From an uncultured Spirochaetales bacterium (GTDB lineage Bacteria; Spirochaetota; Spirochaetia; Sphaerochaetales; Sphaerochaetaceae), in assembly GCA_934271365.1 (NCBI GenBank), contig CAKQRI010000001.1:1-64000 (forward strand): a DNA stretch of 64,000 nt. The letters run 5' to 3'. Below are positions 46,555 through 56,212 of the stretch, piece by piece. Position numbers and translations under genes: made by a program. Below the pieces are notes generated by a model. That model worked only from the letters and a program-made list of their open reading frames with translations. It was not told where the DNA came from and made no database searches. How positions within the stretch are numbered: the first letter of the stretch is position 1; the number at the start of each line of letters is the position of its first letter.

Positions 46555-47520
46555 GTGGGGCGATATATTTTAAGGCGCATTCTTGTCACAATTCCTGTTC
46601 TTCTTTGTGTTACATTCGTTATCTTCACAATGATGCACTTTACAGATGGAGATCCTGCAAGGCTTATCCTAGGAGATACAGCAACTGAGGAGGAAGTAAT
46701 AGCGCTCAGGGCAGAGATGGGACTGGATAAGCCATTTATCCAGCAGTATCTGATTTATATGTGGAATCTCTTTCATGGAGATCTGGGTGTCTCATACATG
46801 ACAAAGCTTCCTGTTTCTAATGAGATAATGACTAGGCTTCCAGTAACAATCAGGCTAGCATTCCTGAGTTGCCTCTTTGCAGTTGCAGTCGGAGTTCCAG
46901 CTGGAATAATAAGTGCAGTGAAGCAGTATACTCTGCTAGATAACATAATCACAGTCTTAGCGCTTCTTGGCATAACAATGCCTAATTTCTGGCTTGCACT
47001 TCTTCTTATCCTCTTCTTTTCTGTAAAGCTTGGTGTCCTTCCTGCTTCTGGACTATATGGACCTCTTTATTACATAATGCCTATTCTCAGCATAAGTGCA
47101 GCATCTCTTGCTACGATTACGAGAATGACAAGATCTAGCATGCTGGAGGTAATCAGATCTGACTACATAAGGACTGCTAAGGCTAAAGGCCTTTCAGAGC
47201 GCCAGGTGATATTCAAGCATGCGCTGAAGAATGCCCTTATCCCAATCATTACGATAATAGGAATACAGTTTGCAGGTGGGCTTTCCGGCGCCGTTGTCAA
47301 TGAGCAGGTATTTGCAATCCCCGGGCTTGGGAAGCTAATGGTAGATGCTATAAAGAACCGTAATTATCCTCTTGTAGAAGGAGGTGTGCTTGTTATTGCT
47401 CTTATGTGCTCTATTGTGAATCTGGCAGTAGACCTGATGTATGCAGTTGCTGATCCGAGAATAAAGGCACAGTATGAAAGGAAAAAGATCAGGAAGCAGC
47501 TTAAGGAGGAACTTGCATGA
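46555..47520 (+). CDS. Peptide ABC transporter permease (DppB/OppB type)
   Basis: 321 residues with six membrane helices, starting at GTG seven bases after AGGAG. GRYILRRILVTIPVLLCVTF is the family N-terminus, LGDLGVSYMT-like HGDLGVSYMT follows, and the EAA loop is TAKAKGLSERQVIFKHALKN. It forms the channel with the next gene, which overlaps it by four bases. Confidence 0.95.
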   Translation: MGRYILRRILVTIPVLLCVTFVIFTMMHFTDGDPARLILGDTATEEEVIALRAEMGLDKPFIQQYLIYMWNLFHGDLGVSYMTKLPVSNEIMTRLPVTIRLAFLSCLFAVAVGVPAGIISAVKQYTLLDNIITVLALLGITMPNFWLALLLILFFSVKLGVLPASGLYGPLYYIMPILSISAASLATITRMTRSSMLEVIRSDYIRTAKAKGLSERQVIFKHALKNALIPIITIIGIQFAGGLSGAVVNEQVFAIPGLGKLMVDAIKNRNYPLVEGGVLVIALMCSIVNLAVDLMYAVADPRIKAQYERKKIRKQLKEELA

Positions 47521-48383
47521 CTACAAGAACCGCTGTTAAGAAGAGAAGCCAGGCTTCTGATGTGTGGCGCAGGCTTAAGAAAAGCAGGCTTGCAATGCTT
47601 GGGCTCATAGGCCTTGCTATCCTTGTGTTCTGTGCACTATTCGCAGATCTTATAGCACCTTATGACTATGCACTTCAGGACTATACTGCATTGAACCAGA
47701 CTCCATCTCTTGCTCATCCTTTCGGTACTGACAACTTTGGCCGTGATATCTTCAGCAGAGTGATTTATGGTGCGAGGATATCTTTGGTAATGGGATTCAT
47801 ATCCCTCTCTATCGGAGCTCTTATCGGCTGCATCCTCGGTGCAGTTGCCGGTTTCTTCGGCAAGAAGCTTGAGTCAATTATAATGAGAGCATGCGATATA
47901 ATGATGTCAATCCCATCAACGGTGCTTGCGATTGTAATAACAACTACGCTGGGCCCAGGTCTTGTTAATGCCATTATAGCTCTTTCAATAAGCACTATTC
48001 CTACATTTGCAAGAGTAGTCAGAGGTTCAACTCTTACTGTAAAGGATCAGGAATTCATTGAAGCTGCAAGATGCATTGGTGCGAAGAATTCTCATATAAT
48101 CCTTCATTATATCCTTCCAAATGTGCTTGCTCCTATCATTGTTCAGGCAACTTTAGGAATCGGAAAGTCAATCATAATGCTTGCTGCGCTTTCTTTCCTT
48201 GGTCTTGGAATACAGCCTCCTACTCCAGAATGGGGCAGTATGCTTTCAACAGCAAGGACATTCATGAGAGATTATCCTCATGAAGTGATTTTCCCAGGTC
48301 TTGCGATAATGTTCACTGTTCTTTCTCTGAACCTCTTTGGTGATGGCCTCAGGGATGCGCTCGATCCAAAATTGAAGAGGTAA
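47517..48383 (+). CDS. Peptide ABC transporter permease (DppC/OppC type)
   Basis: 288 residues. An N-terminal membrane helix is followed by AHPFGTDNFGRDIFSRVIYG, the OppC/DppC signature, and five more helices; the EAA loop is EAARCIGAKNSHIILHYILP. Its stop overlaps the ATG of the first ATPase gene by one base. Confidence 0.95.
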   Translation: MTTRTAVKKRSQASDVWRRLKKSRLAMLGLIGLAILVFCALFADLIAPYDYALQDYTALNQTPSLAHPFGTDNFGRDIFSRVIYGARISLVMGFISLSIGALIGCILGAVAGFFGKKLESIIMRACDIMMSIPSTVLAIVITTTLGPGLVNAIIALSISTIPTFARVVRGSTLTVKDQEFIEAARCIGAKNSHIILHYILPNVLAPIIVQATLGIGKSIIMLAALSFLGLGIQPPTPEWGSMLSTARTFMRDYPHEVIFPGLAIMFTVLSLNLFGDGLRDALDPKLKR

Positions 48384-49369
48384 TGGATATGGATGATGAT
48401 AAAAACCTTCTTTCTGTAAAGGATTTTGTGATTCATTATTTTACAGATGATGGAGAGGTATTTGCCGTAAATGGAATAAACTTCAGCTTGAATAAAGGTG
48501 AGACCCTTGGCCTTGTTGGTGAGACAGGAGCAGGAAAGACCACCACAGCATTAGGCATTATGAGACTAGTGCCAGATCCTCCTGGACGTATTGTCTCTGG
48601 TTCTATAGAGCTTAAGGGAAAAGATCTTACCAAAGCAAGCGAGTTAGAGATGAGGCTTATCCGTGGTAACGATATATCAATGATATTCCAGGATCCGATG
48701 ACAAGCCTCAATCCTGTAATGAGAGTCGGAGATCAGATTGCAGAAGTTGTCAGAATGCATAGGAAGGTCAGCAGATTGGATGCGGAGAAGATAGCCGCTG
48801 AAATGCTTGAAACCGTAGGTATTCCTAGGGAGAGAATGAATGAGTATCCTCATCAGTTCTCCGGAGGGATGAAGCAGCGTGTAGTCATTGCAATAGCACT
48901 CGCGTGCAGACCTGAGATTATAATCGCAGATGAGCCTACGACTGCACTTGATGTGACTATACAGGCACAGGTTCTGGAGCTGATGAGAAACCTTAGAAAG
49001 GAATATCAGACAGCAATGCTTCTTATTACGCATGACTTAGGTGTCGTTGCCGAAATCTGCAGCAGAGTTGCAATCATGTATGCAGGCTATATCGTTGAGT
49101 GTGGAACGCTTGAAGATGTTTATGAGCATACAGCCCATCCTTATACCGAAGGCCTCTTTGGATCTCTTCCGTCTGCAAATATAAAGGAGAAGAGGCTTCA
49201 TCCGATTAATGGACTCATGCCAGACCCTGCAGATCTGCCAAAAGGCTGTCCTTTTGCACCACGCTGCAAAGATGCAGAGAAGAGGTGCCATGAAGTGATG
49301 CCTGCTGATACAGAGCTGAGCCCAGGGCATATTGTGAGATGTCTTAAATATCAGAAGGAGATGTCATGA
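48383..49369 (+). CDS. Peptide ABC transporter ATP-binding protein (DppD/OppD type)
   Basis: 328 residues. Walker [11 protein letters not shown], signature [15 protein letters not shown], Walker [12 protein letters not shown]. The C-terminal oligopeptide-transporter extension has [14 protein letters not shown], the cysteine cluster that in relatives binds an Fe-S cluster. It pairs with the next ATPase, which begins four bases before its stop. Confidence 0.95.
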   Translation: MDMDDDKNLLSVKDFVIHYFTDDGEVFAVNGINFSLNKGETLGLVGETGAGKTTTALGIMRLVPDPPGRIVSGSIELKGKDLTKASELEMRLIRGNDISMIFQDPMTSLNPVMRVGDQIAEVVRMHRKVSRLDAEKIAAEMLETVGIPRERMNEYPHQFSGGMKQRVVIAIALACRPEIIIADEPTTALDVTIQAQVLELMRNLRKEYQTAMLLITHDLGVVAEICSRVAIMYAGYIVECGTLEDVYEHTAHPYTEGLFGSLPSANIKEKRLHPINGLMPDPADLPKGCPFAPRCKDAEKRCHEVMPADTELSPGHIVRCLKYQKEMS

Positions 49370-50316
49370 AGGAGCTTTTGAGAGTAAACCATCTTAAGAA
49401 ATATTTTAAAACACCTAAAGGCATGCTTCATGCGGTCGATGATGTTTCATTCACTTTAAATGAAGGCGAGACGCTGGGCGTTGTAGGAGAATCCGGATGT
49501 GGAAAATCAACACTCGGACGTGTTGTAATCAAATTGCTTGATGGTGCAGAAGGTGAAGTATTCTTTGAAGGCAGAGATATTCTTAAAGAGAAAAACACTT
49601 TTGAACTGAGACGCAATCTTCAGATGATCTTTCAGGATCCATTCTCTTCGCTTAACCCACGTATGACAGTTGGTGAGACGATAAGCGAGCCTATGCTAAT
49701 CAATCATCTATGCTCAAAAAATGAGGCAGTAGAGCGTGTATTCAGCCTTATGGATACAGTAGGTTTAGCTGAGCGCTTTATTAATTCATATCCGCATGAG
49801 CTTGATGGCGGAAGAAGACAGAGAATAGGAATAGCAAGGGCTCTTGCACTTGAGCCGAAGTTCATTGTATGTGATGAGCCTGTATCTGCACTTGATGTAT
49901 CTATTCAGGCCCAGATAATAAATCTGATGCAGGATCTTCAGGAAGAGAGAGGATTCTCGTATCTCTTCATTACACATGACCTTTCTGTTGTCCGCCATAT
50001 AAGCAGCAATATAATGGTTATGTACTTAGGACAGGCTCTTGAAACAGCGCCTACAGAAGAGCTGTTCATGCATCCTATACATCCATATACAAAAGCTCTT
50101 CTTGCTGCAATTCCGCTTCCTGTTGTTCACAGAGAAGAGATTCATCATGAGCTTCTTAAAGGAGAGATCACAAGCCCTATTGATCCAAAGCCCGGCTGTC
50201 GATTTGCATCACGTTGTCCATTTGCTTCAGAGCTATGCCATAAGGTTACTCCTGATCTTGAAAATATTGGAAACGGGCATTCTGTTGCATGCCATAGAAA
50301 GGAGGAGTTTCTATGA
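49366..50316 (+). CDS. Peptide ABC transporter ATP-binding protein (DppF/OppF type)
   Basis: 316 residues. Walker A GESGCGKST, Walker B FIVCDEPVSALD. The signature motif reads LDGGRRQRIGIARAL rather than LSGGxxQR, an Asp for the usual Ser, which in heterodimers can mark a weakened ATP site. The C-terminal cysteine cluster is CRFASRCPFASELC. It overlaps the MmgE/PrpD gene by four bases. Confidence 0.94.
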   Translation: MKELLRVNHLKKYFKTPKGMLHAVDDVSFTLNEGETLGVVGESGCGKSTLGRVVIKLLDGAEGEVFFEGRDILKEKNTFELRRNLQMIFQDPFSSLNPRMTVGETISEPMLINHLCSKNEAVERVFSLMDTVGLAERFINSYPHELDGGRRQRIGIARALALEPKFIVCDEPVSALDVSIQAQIINLMQDLQEERGFSYLFITHDLSVVRHISSNIMVMYLGQALETAPTEELFMHPIHPYTKALLAAIPLPVVHREEIHHELLKGEITSPIDPKPGCRFASRCPFASELCHKVTPDLENIGNGHSVACHRKEEFL

Positions 50317-51665
50317 ATGAAGGTTATATTGAGAGAATAGTAGATGCATTCTACTCGCTTAAGCTTGAGGATATTCCGCTTACTGTGCTGCATCAGGTCC
50401 AGAGAACACTTCTGGATTATATTGGATGCACATCTTATACCATTAAGCATAAGCTCTGTCAGCCTCTCATTGAGACTGTAGAATCCATAACTGCGAAAGG
50501 TGGTAGTTCTATCTGGGGAGAACATGAGAAATATGCTTTGGAAGGTGCAGCTTTTGCCAATGCAGCCAGAACAAGCAATATTGAGCTTGATGATGTTTCA
50601 GGAATGGGAGCATCTGTTCATCCTGGTGTTTATGTGTGGTCTGCGGCAATTGCATCCTATGAGCATTATAATCCATCGCCAGAGACTGTTATCAAAGCTG
50701 TGCTTTTCGGTTATGAGCTATGCTTGAGAATGGGCCTGAAATCTACAGAGAATGTCAGAGCTCTTGGACTTCATGGCCCAGGCCTTAATGGAGCCTTCGC
50801 ATCTCTTGCTACAGGCGGAATGATTGCAGGACTAACAAGAGATGAGATGCTGAATGCTATTGGAATAGCAGGAAGCCTTCTTCCTGTCTGTCCTTTCATA
50901 AGCTTCCTTTCCGGTACTGACAGCAAGGACTTCTATGGTGGCTGGCCGTGTTATCTTGGTCTTGTTGCTGTGAATGCTGCTAAAAGGGGCATGACAGGTC
51001 CTGAGGCTATACTATCTGGGAAGAAGTCTCTGATCAGCATTTATTCGGGCAAGGAGAGCGATGGAGAGCTCGGCAGGGATTTCCTTATCATGAAGATTGT
51101 ATTCAAGGAATTCAGTGCGTGTGCTTCAGTTCACCCTGCAATGACAGCCCTCCGCGAGATAATGAAAGAGAATGAGTTCAGCGTATCTGATGTTGAAGAT
51201 GTCCTTGTCAGAACATATCCATACTCATATCAGCTGAATTCCGGTGTATCTCTTCCTCTTAATGTATCATCAGCACGCCTTTCACTTCCTTATACTATAT
51301 CTGTATGCCTGAGAACAGGAGCACTTGCTCCTGATGCCTTCTCTTCATCTTCTCTCCAGAATGAAGAAGAATACCTTCCGATTATGGAAAAGGTCCATGT
51401 TGAGAACAATGAGGCATATGGTGATTCATCTTTCTCTATCAGGGGCTCTATTGTAAAAGTGACGCTTAAAGATGGAAGAGTACTTGAGAAAGAAGCTATT
51501 GGAAGTGCCTGGAGCAATGGTGTCTCTGATGAAATGCTATGCGAGAAGTTTGAATCGCTGGCAAAAGATTCATATGATTCAGATAAGATTGCAGATATAG
51601 AGAAGAATGCAATGGCGTTCAATGGCAATCTTACATACTTCATCAATGCTCTTAAATCTATCTGA
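50313..51665 (+). CDS. MmgE/PrpD family protein
   Basis: 450 residues, full length for the family. The all-helical first domain opens with IPLTVLHQVQRTLLDYIGC and has ELDDVSGMGASVHPGVYVW and HGPGLNGAFASLATGGMIAG; the smaller second domain completes it. Members include 2-methylcitrate dehydratase, cis-aconitate decarboxylase and iminodisuccinate epimerase; which reaction applies is not clear. It is translationally coupled to the ABC importer, so the importer's substrate may be related to its own. Confidence 0.85.
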   Translation: MNEGYIERIVDAFYSLKLEDIPLTVLHQVQRTLLDYIGCTSYTIKHKLCQPLIETVESITAKGGSSIWGEHEKYALEGAAFANAARTSNIELDDVSGMGASVHPGVYVWSAAIASYEHYNPSPETVIKAVLFGYELCLRMGLKSTENVRALGLHGPGLNGAFASLATGGMIAGLTRDEMLNAIGIAGSLLPVCPFISFLSGTDSKDFYGGWPCYLGLVAVNAAKRGMTGPEAILSGKKSLISIYSGKESDGELGRDFLIMKIVFKEFSACASVHPAMTALREIMKENEFSVSDVEDVLVRTYPYSYQLNSGVSLPLNVSSARLSLPYTISVCLRTGALAPDAFSSSSLQNEEEYLPIMEKVHVENNEAYGDSSFSIRGSIVKVTLKDGRVLEKEAIGSAWSNGVSDEMLCEKFESLAKDSYDSDKIADIEKNAMAFNGNLTYFINALKSI

Positions 51666-52185
51666 TGATCTCTCCGTTTGATAGTATGGTAAGCTCTTTC
51701 ACGGCTTTGTATCCATTTAATAGGGTACGTAGTTCTGAAAGGGCTTTTTCTGTATCTTCAGCCTGGAGGAATTCCTTCGAAAGCTCAATGAAGAAATAAC
51801 CGTTCTTCTCGGATGCTCCAATCAGCTTTGTCTTCTCTGGTATTGCGGATGATAGTTCCTCTGCTTTCTCTTCAGCTGTAAGTGGAAGCAGAAGTGCTTC
51901 AAGCAGAAGATGCAGGCGATCTCGGCCTAATATATCTATCTCGCGTTCTTTGTAAACTATATTACCTTTGCTGTATAGCGGAATAGTTAATACTGCAGTG
52001 GAAGTCTCAGCTTTTTCTTCTATATATAATCTGTAGTGCTCTTTTATCTCTGTCTCTTCAATATTCTTTTTTGCATATGGCAATACAAAATAGAACGACG
52101 CTGCAGTAAAGACAAGCAGTAGGATGGAATAGATTAGGACATATCTGAGCGGAGCCTGGCTTGAGCTCCTGTCTTCTTTTTTCAT
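51658..52185 (-). CDS. GerMN-domain membrane-anchored protein
   Basis: 175 residues. One N-terminal transmembrane helix (about 14-37) is followed by a region ending in a GerMN-like fold (about 85-175: LHLLLEALLLP, IPEKTKLIGASEKNGYFFIE, then VKELTILSNGEI). GerMN domains occur in spore-germination and envelope proteins; this organism is not expected to sporulate, so the role is probably envelope-related. Its end overlaps the MmgE/PrpD stop by eight bases. No SD is present: the promoter's -10 ends six bases before the ATG. Confidence 0.75.
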   Translation of the reverse strand: MKKEDRSSSQAPLRYVLIYSILLLVFTAASFYFVLPYAKKNIEETEIKEHYRLYIEEKAETSTAVLTIPLYSKGNIVYKEREIDILGRDRLHLLLEALLLPLTAEEKAEELSSAIPEKTKLIGASEKNGYFFIELSKEFLQAEDTEKALSELRTLLNGYKAVKELTILSNGEIIR

Positions 52186-52191
52186 GAAATC

Positions 52192-52220
52192 ATTGTACTT
52201 GTTATATCTATCAGGTGCAA
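52192..52220 (-). promoter_or_regulatory. Leaderless promoter of the GerMN gene
   Basis: On the minus strand TTGCAC (52220-52215), a 17-base spacer and TACAAT (52197-52192). The -10 box ends six bases before the ATG, so transcription should start at or next to the A of the start codon. Confidence 0.65.
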
Positions 52221-52230
52221 CGCTTCCTTC

Positions 52231-52259
52231 TTTACATGGTTTTTTCTAAAGCCTATCAT
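52231..52259 (+). promoter_or_regulatory. Leaderless promoter of ptsI
   Basis: TTTACA (52231-52236), a 17-base spacer and TATCAT (52254-52259). The -10 box ends six bases before the ATG and no SD exists, mirroring the divergent GerMN promoter 11 bases away. Confidence 0.65.
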
Positions 52260-52265
52260 TAGATT

Positions 52266-53969
52266 ATGAAGGTATTGCACGGTATAGGGATAACAGAGAA
52301 TATAGCATTCGGAAAAGCCTATGTGTTCAGACATAAGAACAGCGAGGTCTCTCATCATCTAATAGATGAAAACGATGTGGATAAGGAAGTCAGGACTTTT
52401 CATGATGCCGTAGAAGATCTTCTTGAAATGCTTTCTTCCTTCAATGGCCAGAGTGCAGAATCGAAAGCTCTTATTGAAGTCGAGAAGATGATGCTTACAG
52501 ATCCTGAGCTTGAGAAGGCCGTTGTGAATCTGATAGCAGAATCGCACCTGAATGCATCTTATGCAGTGGAAAAAGCAATAGACCAATACATCTCAATATT
52601 GGCTTCTGGTGATGATGAGTATTTTGCTGAGCGTGCAATCGATCTGAAGGATATAAAAGACAGGCTTATCTCATATCTATCAGGAGCAGAGCATACACTT
52701 AATCTTACTTGTCCGGCTATCATTGTTGCAGATTATCTTGTGCCATCTGAGATTCTGAATCTTCCACTCAATCTGATTAAGGGAATAGCTCTTAAGTTCA
52801 GTGGAAAGACAAGTCATGTCGCAATTCTTGCTCATGCTGCAAGCATTCCTGCTGTTTTCTCTATATCATCTATAGATGATGTTAAGACAGGTGATGATGT
52901 GATTCTGGATGGAAAGCATGGGAGTCTCATAATATCACCAGATAAGAATGCAGTAGAAGCCGCTGCATCACGAGCAAAGCTGATTGCAGAAGAAAAGGAG
53001 AATCTTCACTCACTTATCTCAGAACCAGCAATTACAGTAGATGGCAGGAATATACTCTTATATGCAAATGCCGGAGATGAAGATGGAATAAGCAGTGCTA
53101 TTTCTGAAGGTGCTGATGGAATCGGGCTTTTCAGGTCAGAGATTCTCTATATGAACAGGGAATATACAGATGATGATGGAAAGATGGCAAGTGTTTATAG
53201 TGATGCTGCCAGAAGATTCTGTGGGATAGGGCCTGTGACTATACGCACATTCGATGTCGGTGGTGATAAGACTGTGAATGATGTGGGAAAAGATGAAGAG
53301 AATCCATTTCTAGGGCTCAGGTCTATAAGGTACTGCTTAAGCAATAAGGATTTCTTCAGAAAACAGCTAGCTGCAATTCTCAGAGCTTCTAAGTATAGGA
53401 ATGTCCGCATAATGTTTCCTATGGTTACGGGAGTAGAAGAGCTTGAAGATGCTATTGGCGTTTTGGACAGTGTTAAGGCAGAACTCAGAGCATCAGGTGT
53501 TGATTTTGATGAGAAAATAAAAGTAGGAACGATGATTGAGGTACCATCGGCTGCGCTTACAAGCCGTGCAATTGCTGAAAAAGTCGATTTTATGAGTATT
53601 GGTACTAATGATTTAATTCAGTATACTATCGCGGTAGATAGGGGAAATGAAAAGGTCTCTTATCTTTATCAGCCACTTCATCCTGCACACCTTGAGCTTC
53701 TTAAAATGGTTCTCGATAGTGGCAGAATGACAGGAACGGAAGTATCTATCTGTGGAGAGATGGCAGGAGATCCCGAGTATATTCCACTTCTGATTGGAAT
53801 GGGATTCCGGAAGCTCAGTATGGCTCCAAGCTCTATTCTTGAGGTAAAGGCACTGATCAGGAGCCTGGACTATAGAGAGACTGAGATCTTGGCAGAGAAA
53901 ATACTTGCATATGATACTATTGCAGATATTAAGAAGGAATTAAGGAAATTCAACAATGGAAAAGCTTGA
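52266..53969 (+). CDS. ptsI: PTS enzyme I (phosphoenolpyruvate-protein phosphotransferase)
   Basis: 567 residues, normal length. The phosphohistidine site reads FSGKTSHVAILAHAASIPAVF, close to the canonical GGxTSHxAI. The PEP-binding barrel has GLFRSEILYM, FDVGGDKT and SIGTNDLIQY, and VSICGEMAGD carries the catalytic cysteine. It passes phosphate from PEP to HPr. No ptsH or sugar EII gene is nearby, so it may serve scattered PTS or regulatory circuits. der starts 14 bases before its stop. Confidence 0.95.
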   Translation: MKVLHGIGITENIAFGKAYVFRHKNSEVSHHLIDENDVDKEVRTFHDAVEDLLEMLSSFNGQSAESKALIEVEKMMLTDPELEKAVVNLIAESHLNASYAVEKAIDQYISILASGDDEYFAERAIDLKDIKDRLISYLSGAEHTLNLTCPAIIVADYLVPSEILNLPLNLIKGIALKFSGKTSHVAILAHAASIPAVFSISSIDDVKTGDDVILDGKHGSLIISPDKNAVEAAASRAKLIAEEKENLHSLISEPAITVDGRNILLYANAGDEDGISSAISEGADGIGLFRSEILYMNREYTDDDGKMASVYSDAARRFCGIGPVTIRTFDVGGDKTVNDVGKDEENPFLGLRSIRYCLSNKDFFRKQLAAILRASKYRNVRIMFPMVTGVEELEDAIGVLDSVKAELRASGVDFDEKIKVGTMIEVPSAALTSRAIAEKVDFMSIGTNDLIQYTIAVDRGNEKVSYLYQPLHPAHLELLKMVLDSGRMTGTEVSICGEMAGDPEYIPLLIGMGFRKLSMAPSSILEVKALIRSLDYRETEILAEKILAYDTIADIKKELRKFNNGKA

Positions 53970-55506
53970 TATAAGAAATAAGGCAGATATAGATACAACT
54001 CTTCCTATGATTTCAATAATAGGACGCCCGAATGTCGGCAAATCTACTCTTTTTAACCGTCTTATAGGTAAAAGAAGGGCTATAACAGATCCGACACCAG
54101 GTGTTACAAGAGATCCGATTCCAGAGAGATGGCTGCTTGGCAATCATCCTGTGACACTTGTTGATAGCGGTGGCGTAAAGCTTGATATGGAAGGTCTGGA
54201 CTTTGCTGTCACAGAGAAATCAATGTCTCTCCTAGACGTAAGCGATGCTATTGTCTTTTTGATGGATGTCATGGAGATTACAGCTGAGGATCAGATGCTT
54301 CTAGAGGCTCTTCGTCCATATTGCGATAAGGTTGTGCTAGCTGTAAACAAAGTTGATGATCCGTCAAGGGAAGATCTTGTATGGAACTATTTTGCACATG
54401 GCTTCCAGAGGGTAGTCGGGATATCAGCAGCACATGGACTTGGAATCGAAGAGCTTGAAGATACTCTTTTAGGCATGCTCGATATGGAAAGAACCGAGGA
54501 GATTCCAGAAGAGCCAGAGACAATCAAGCTTGCAATTCTAGGCAAGCCTAATACAGGAAAAAGCACATTGACTAATCTGCTTACAGGCCGCGATATATCA
54601 ATTGTCAGTGATATTGCTGGAACAACAAGAGATGTGATGCAGGGAACTTTTGTTTATAAGGGCACAGAATACACTGTACTAGACACTGCAGGAATCAGAA
54701 GAAAGAGCAAGGTTGAGGAAGATGTTGAATATTACTCTGTCAACCGTGCAATAAAGACTATAGATGAAGCAGATGTTGTGCTATTGATGATTGATGTCAA
54801 AGAAGGGCTTGCTGATCAGGATAAGAAAATTGCTCAGCTCATTGTCAGAAGAGGTAAGGGAATCCTGCTTGTTCTCAATAAGATAGATGCTCTGAATGGA
54901 CCTGCAAATCAGCTTGAAGCAATAAAGGATAGAGTCAGATTCCTGTTCCCGATTCTGAACTTTGCACCTCTTGTGCCTATATCAGCGCTTGAAGGAAAAG
55001 ATATTGGAAAGCTGCTTGATACAGTCTGGCAGGTATGGAGGCAGCTGAATAAGCGCATAGATACAAGTGACCTGAATAATGCTCTCTCTAGATGGACTGC
55101 TGAGAATGAACCTCCTAGAGGTCCGCAGGGACACTATAAAGTGCAGTATGGCACTCAGGTGTCTGTTACACCTGTACGATTCCTGTTCTTCGTGAATAGG
55201 ATTTCTGGATTTCCTGAGACTTATGAGTCCTATCTTAAGAATTGCATAAGATCTGAGTTTGGATTCAGTTATGTTCCAATTGAAATATCTCTGCGAGAGA
55301 GACGAAGGAATCCTAGCCTTAATGAAAAAGGTCCTAGCATGAAGGAAGCTGCAGTGCAGAAGATTGTTAAGCAGAATGCATCTAAGCCAACCTCGAAGAA
55401 GAGCGGTATTTCAAGAAAGCCAGGTGGAAAAGCCCGACTAGGAAAGGAAAGGGACCGCGCTGAGACCATCTTGAGGAATTCGAAGCAGAAGAAGAGGTCT
55501 AAATAA
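53956..55506 (+). CDS. der: Ribosome-biogenesis GTPase Der (EngA)
   Basis: 516 residues, longer than the usual 430-490. Two tandem GTPase domains have GRPNVGKST and GKPNTGKST, each with a DxxG motif (VDSGG and LDTAG) and an NKxD (NKVD and NKID), followed by a KH-like domain. A short 17-residue N-terminal extension and a basic Lys/Ser-rich C-terminal tail of about 60 residues are extra. It acts in 50S assembly. AAGGA lies about 9 bases before the ATG, inside ptsI. Confidence 0.95.
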   Translation: MEKLDIRNKADIDTTLPMISIIGRPNVGKSTLFNRLIGKRRAITDPTPGVTRDPIPERWLLGNHPVTLVDSGGVKLDMEGLDFAVTEKSMSLLDVSDAIVFLMDVMEITAEDQMLLEALRPYCDKVVLAVNKVDDPSREDLVWNYFAHGFQRVVGISAAHGLGIEELEDTLLGMLDMERTEEIPEEPETIKLAILGKPNTGKSTLTNLLTGRDISIVSDIAGTTRDVMQGTFVYKGTEYTVLDTAGIRRKSKVEEDVEYYSVNRAIKTIDEADVVLLMIDVKEGLADQDKKIAQLIVRRGKGILLVLNKIDALNGPANQLEAIKDRVRFLFPILNFAPLVPISALEGKDIGKLLDTVWQVWRQLNKRIDTSDLNNALSRWTAENEPPRGPQGHYKVQYGTQVSVTPVRFLFFVNRISGFPETYESYLKNCIRSEFGFSYVPIEISLRERRRNPSLNEKGPSMKEAAVQKIVKQNASKPTSKKSGISRKPGGKARLGKERDRAETILRNSKQKKRSK

Positions 55507-55507
55507 G

Positions 55508-56197
55508 ATGGGGTTTCTAAAGGATAATGATATAAAAGCCATTGTCTGTGATATCGATGGCACTTTTTATCCTAAGAGGGAGATGTACAGAAGGCTTATC
55601 TCATCATCTCTCCTTCATCCTGTATTTGCTATAAAATACAACAGAATGAGGCAGAGTGTAAGAAAGGAAGATGGCTATGCGCCGCTTCCTCCTGTCTCTC
55701 ATCGTGACTATGCAAAAAGAGCCTGCTATATAATGTATGGCAGGAATGATGAGAAGGCAGTAGATGCCTTTCTTGATAAAGAGAAAAGAGTATTCCATGA
55801 TAAATGGGAGAGATCATATAGAAATCTCAGAAGCTATCCATATGTGAAGGAGTCACTTCAGAGAGCAAAGGATGATGGTCTGATGCTTGGGGTGCTGTCA
55901 GATTTTCCACTAGGAGTAAAGCTGGAGGCTATGGAACTTGATGGGCTTTTTGATATAGAGCTTTCAAGTGAGGACTTCGGCCGCTTTAAGCCTAATGGCA
56001 CACCATTTGATATCCTTGCCTCTCGTATTGCCTTTCCAAGAAGCAAGATTCTTTATATAGGGGACAGTGAAAGAAAAGATATAGAGGGTGGAAATAGAGC
56101 TGGCATGCATACCGCTCTTATCTCTAAGAAGAAAGAGAAGAGTGCTGCTGATATCGTTGCATCCTCGTGGCAGGAGCTTAATCTAGAGCTCTTCTGA
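55508..56197 (+). CDS. HAD-superfamily hydrolase
   Basis: 229 residues. Motif I is DIDGT (nucleophile Asp15, acid Asp17), motif II lies in LSDF, motif III Lys is in FGRFKPNG, motif IV is GDSERKD. A helical cap covers about residues 25-110. It is probably a small-molecule phosphatase; the substrate is not evident. It starts one base after the der stop and is followed 15 bases later by the coiled-coil gene. Confidence 0.9.
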   Translation: MGFLKDNDIKAIVCDIDGTFYPKREMYRRLISSSLLHPVFAIKYNRMRQSVRKEDGYAPLPPVSHRDYAKRACYIMYGRNDEKAVDAFLDKEKRVFHDKWERSYRNLRSYPYVKESLQRAKDDGLMLGVLSDFPLGVKLEAMELDGLFDIELSSEDFGRFKPNGTPFDILASRIAFPRSKILYIGDSERKDIEGGNRAGMHTALISKKKEKSAADIVASSWQELNLELF

Positions 56198-56212
56198 TAC
56201 TGGAGGTATTTT

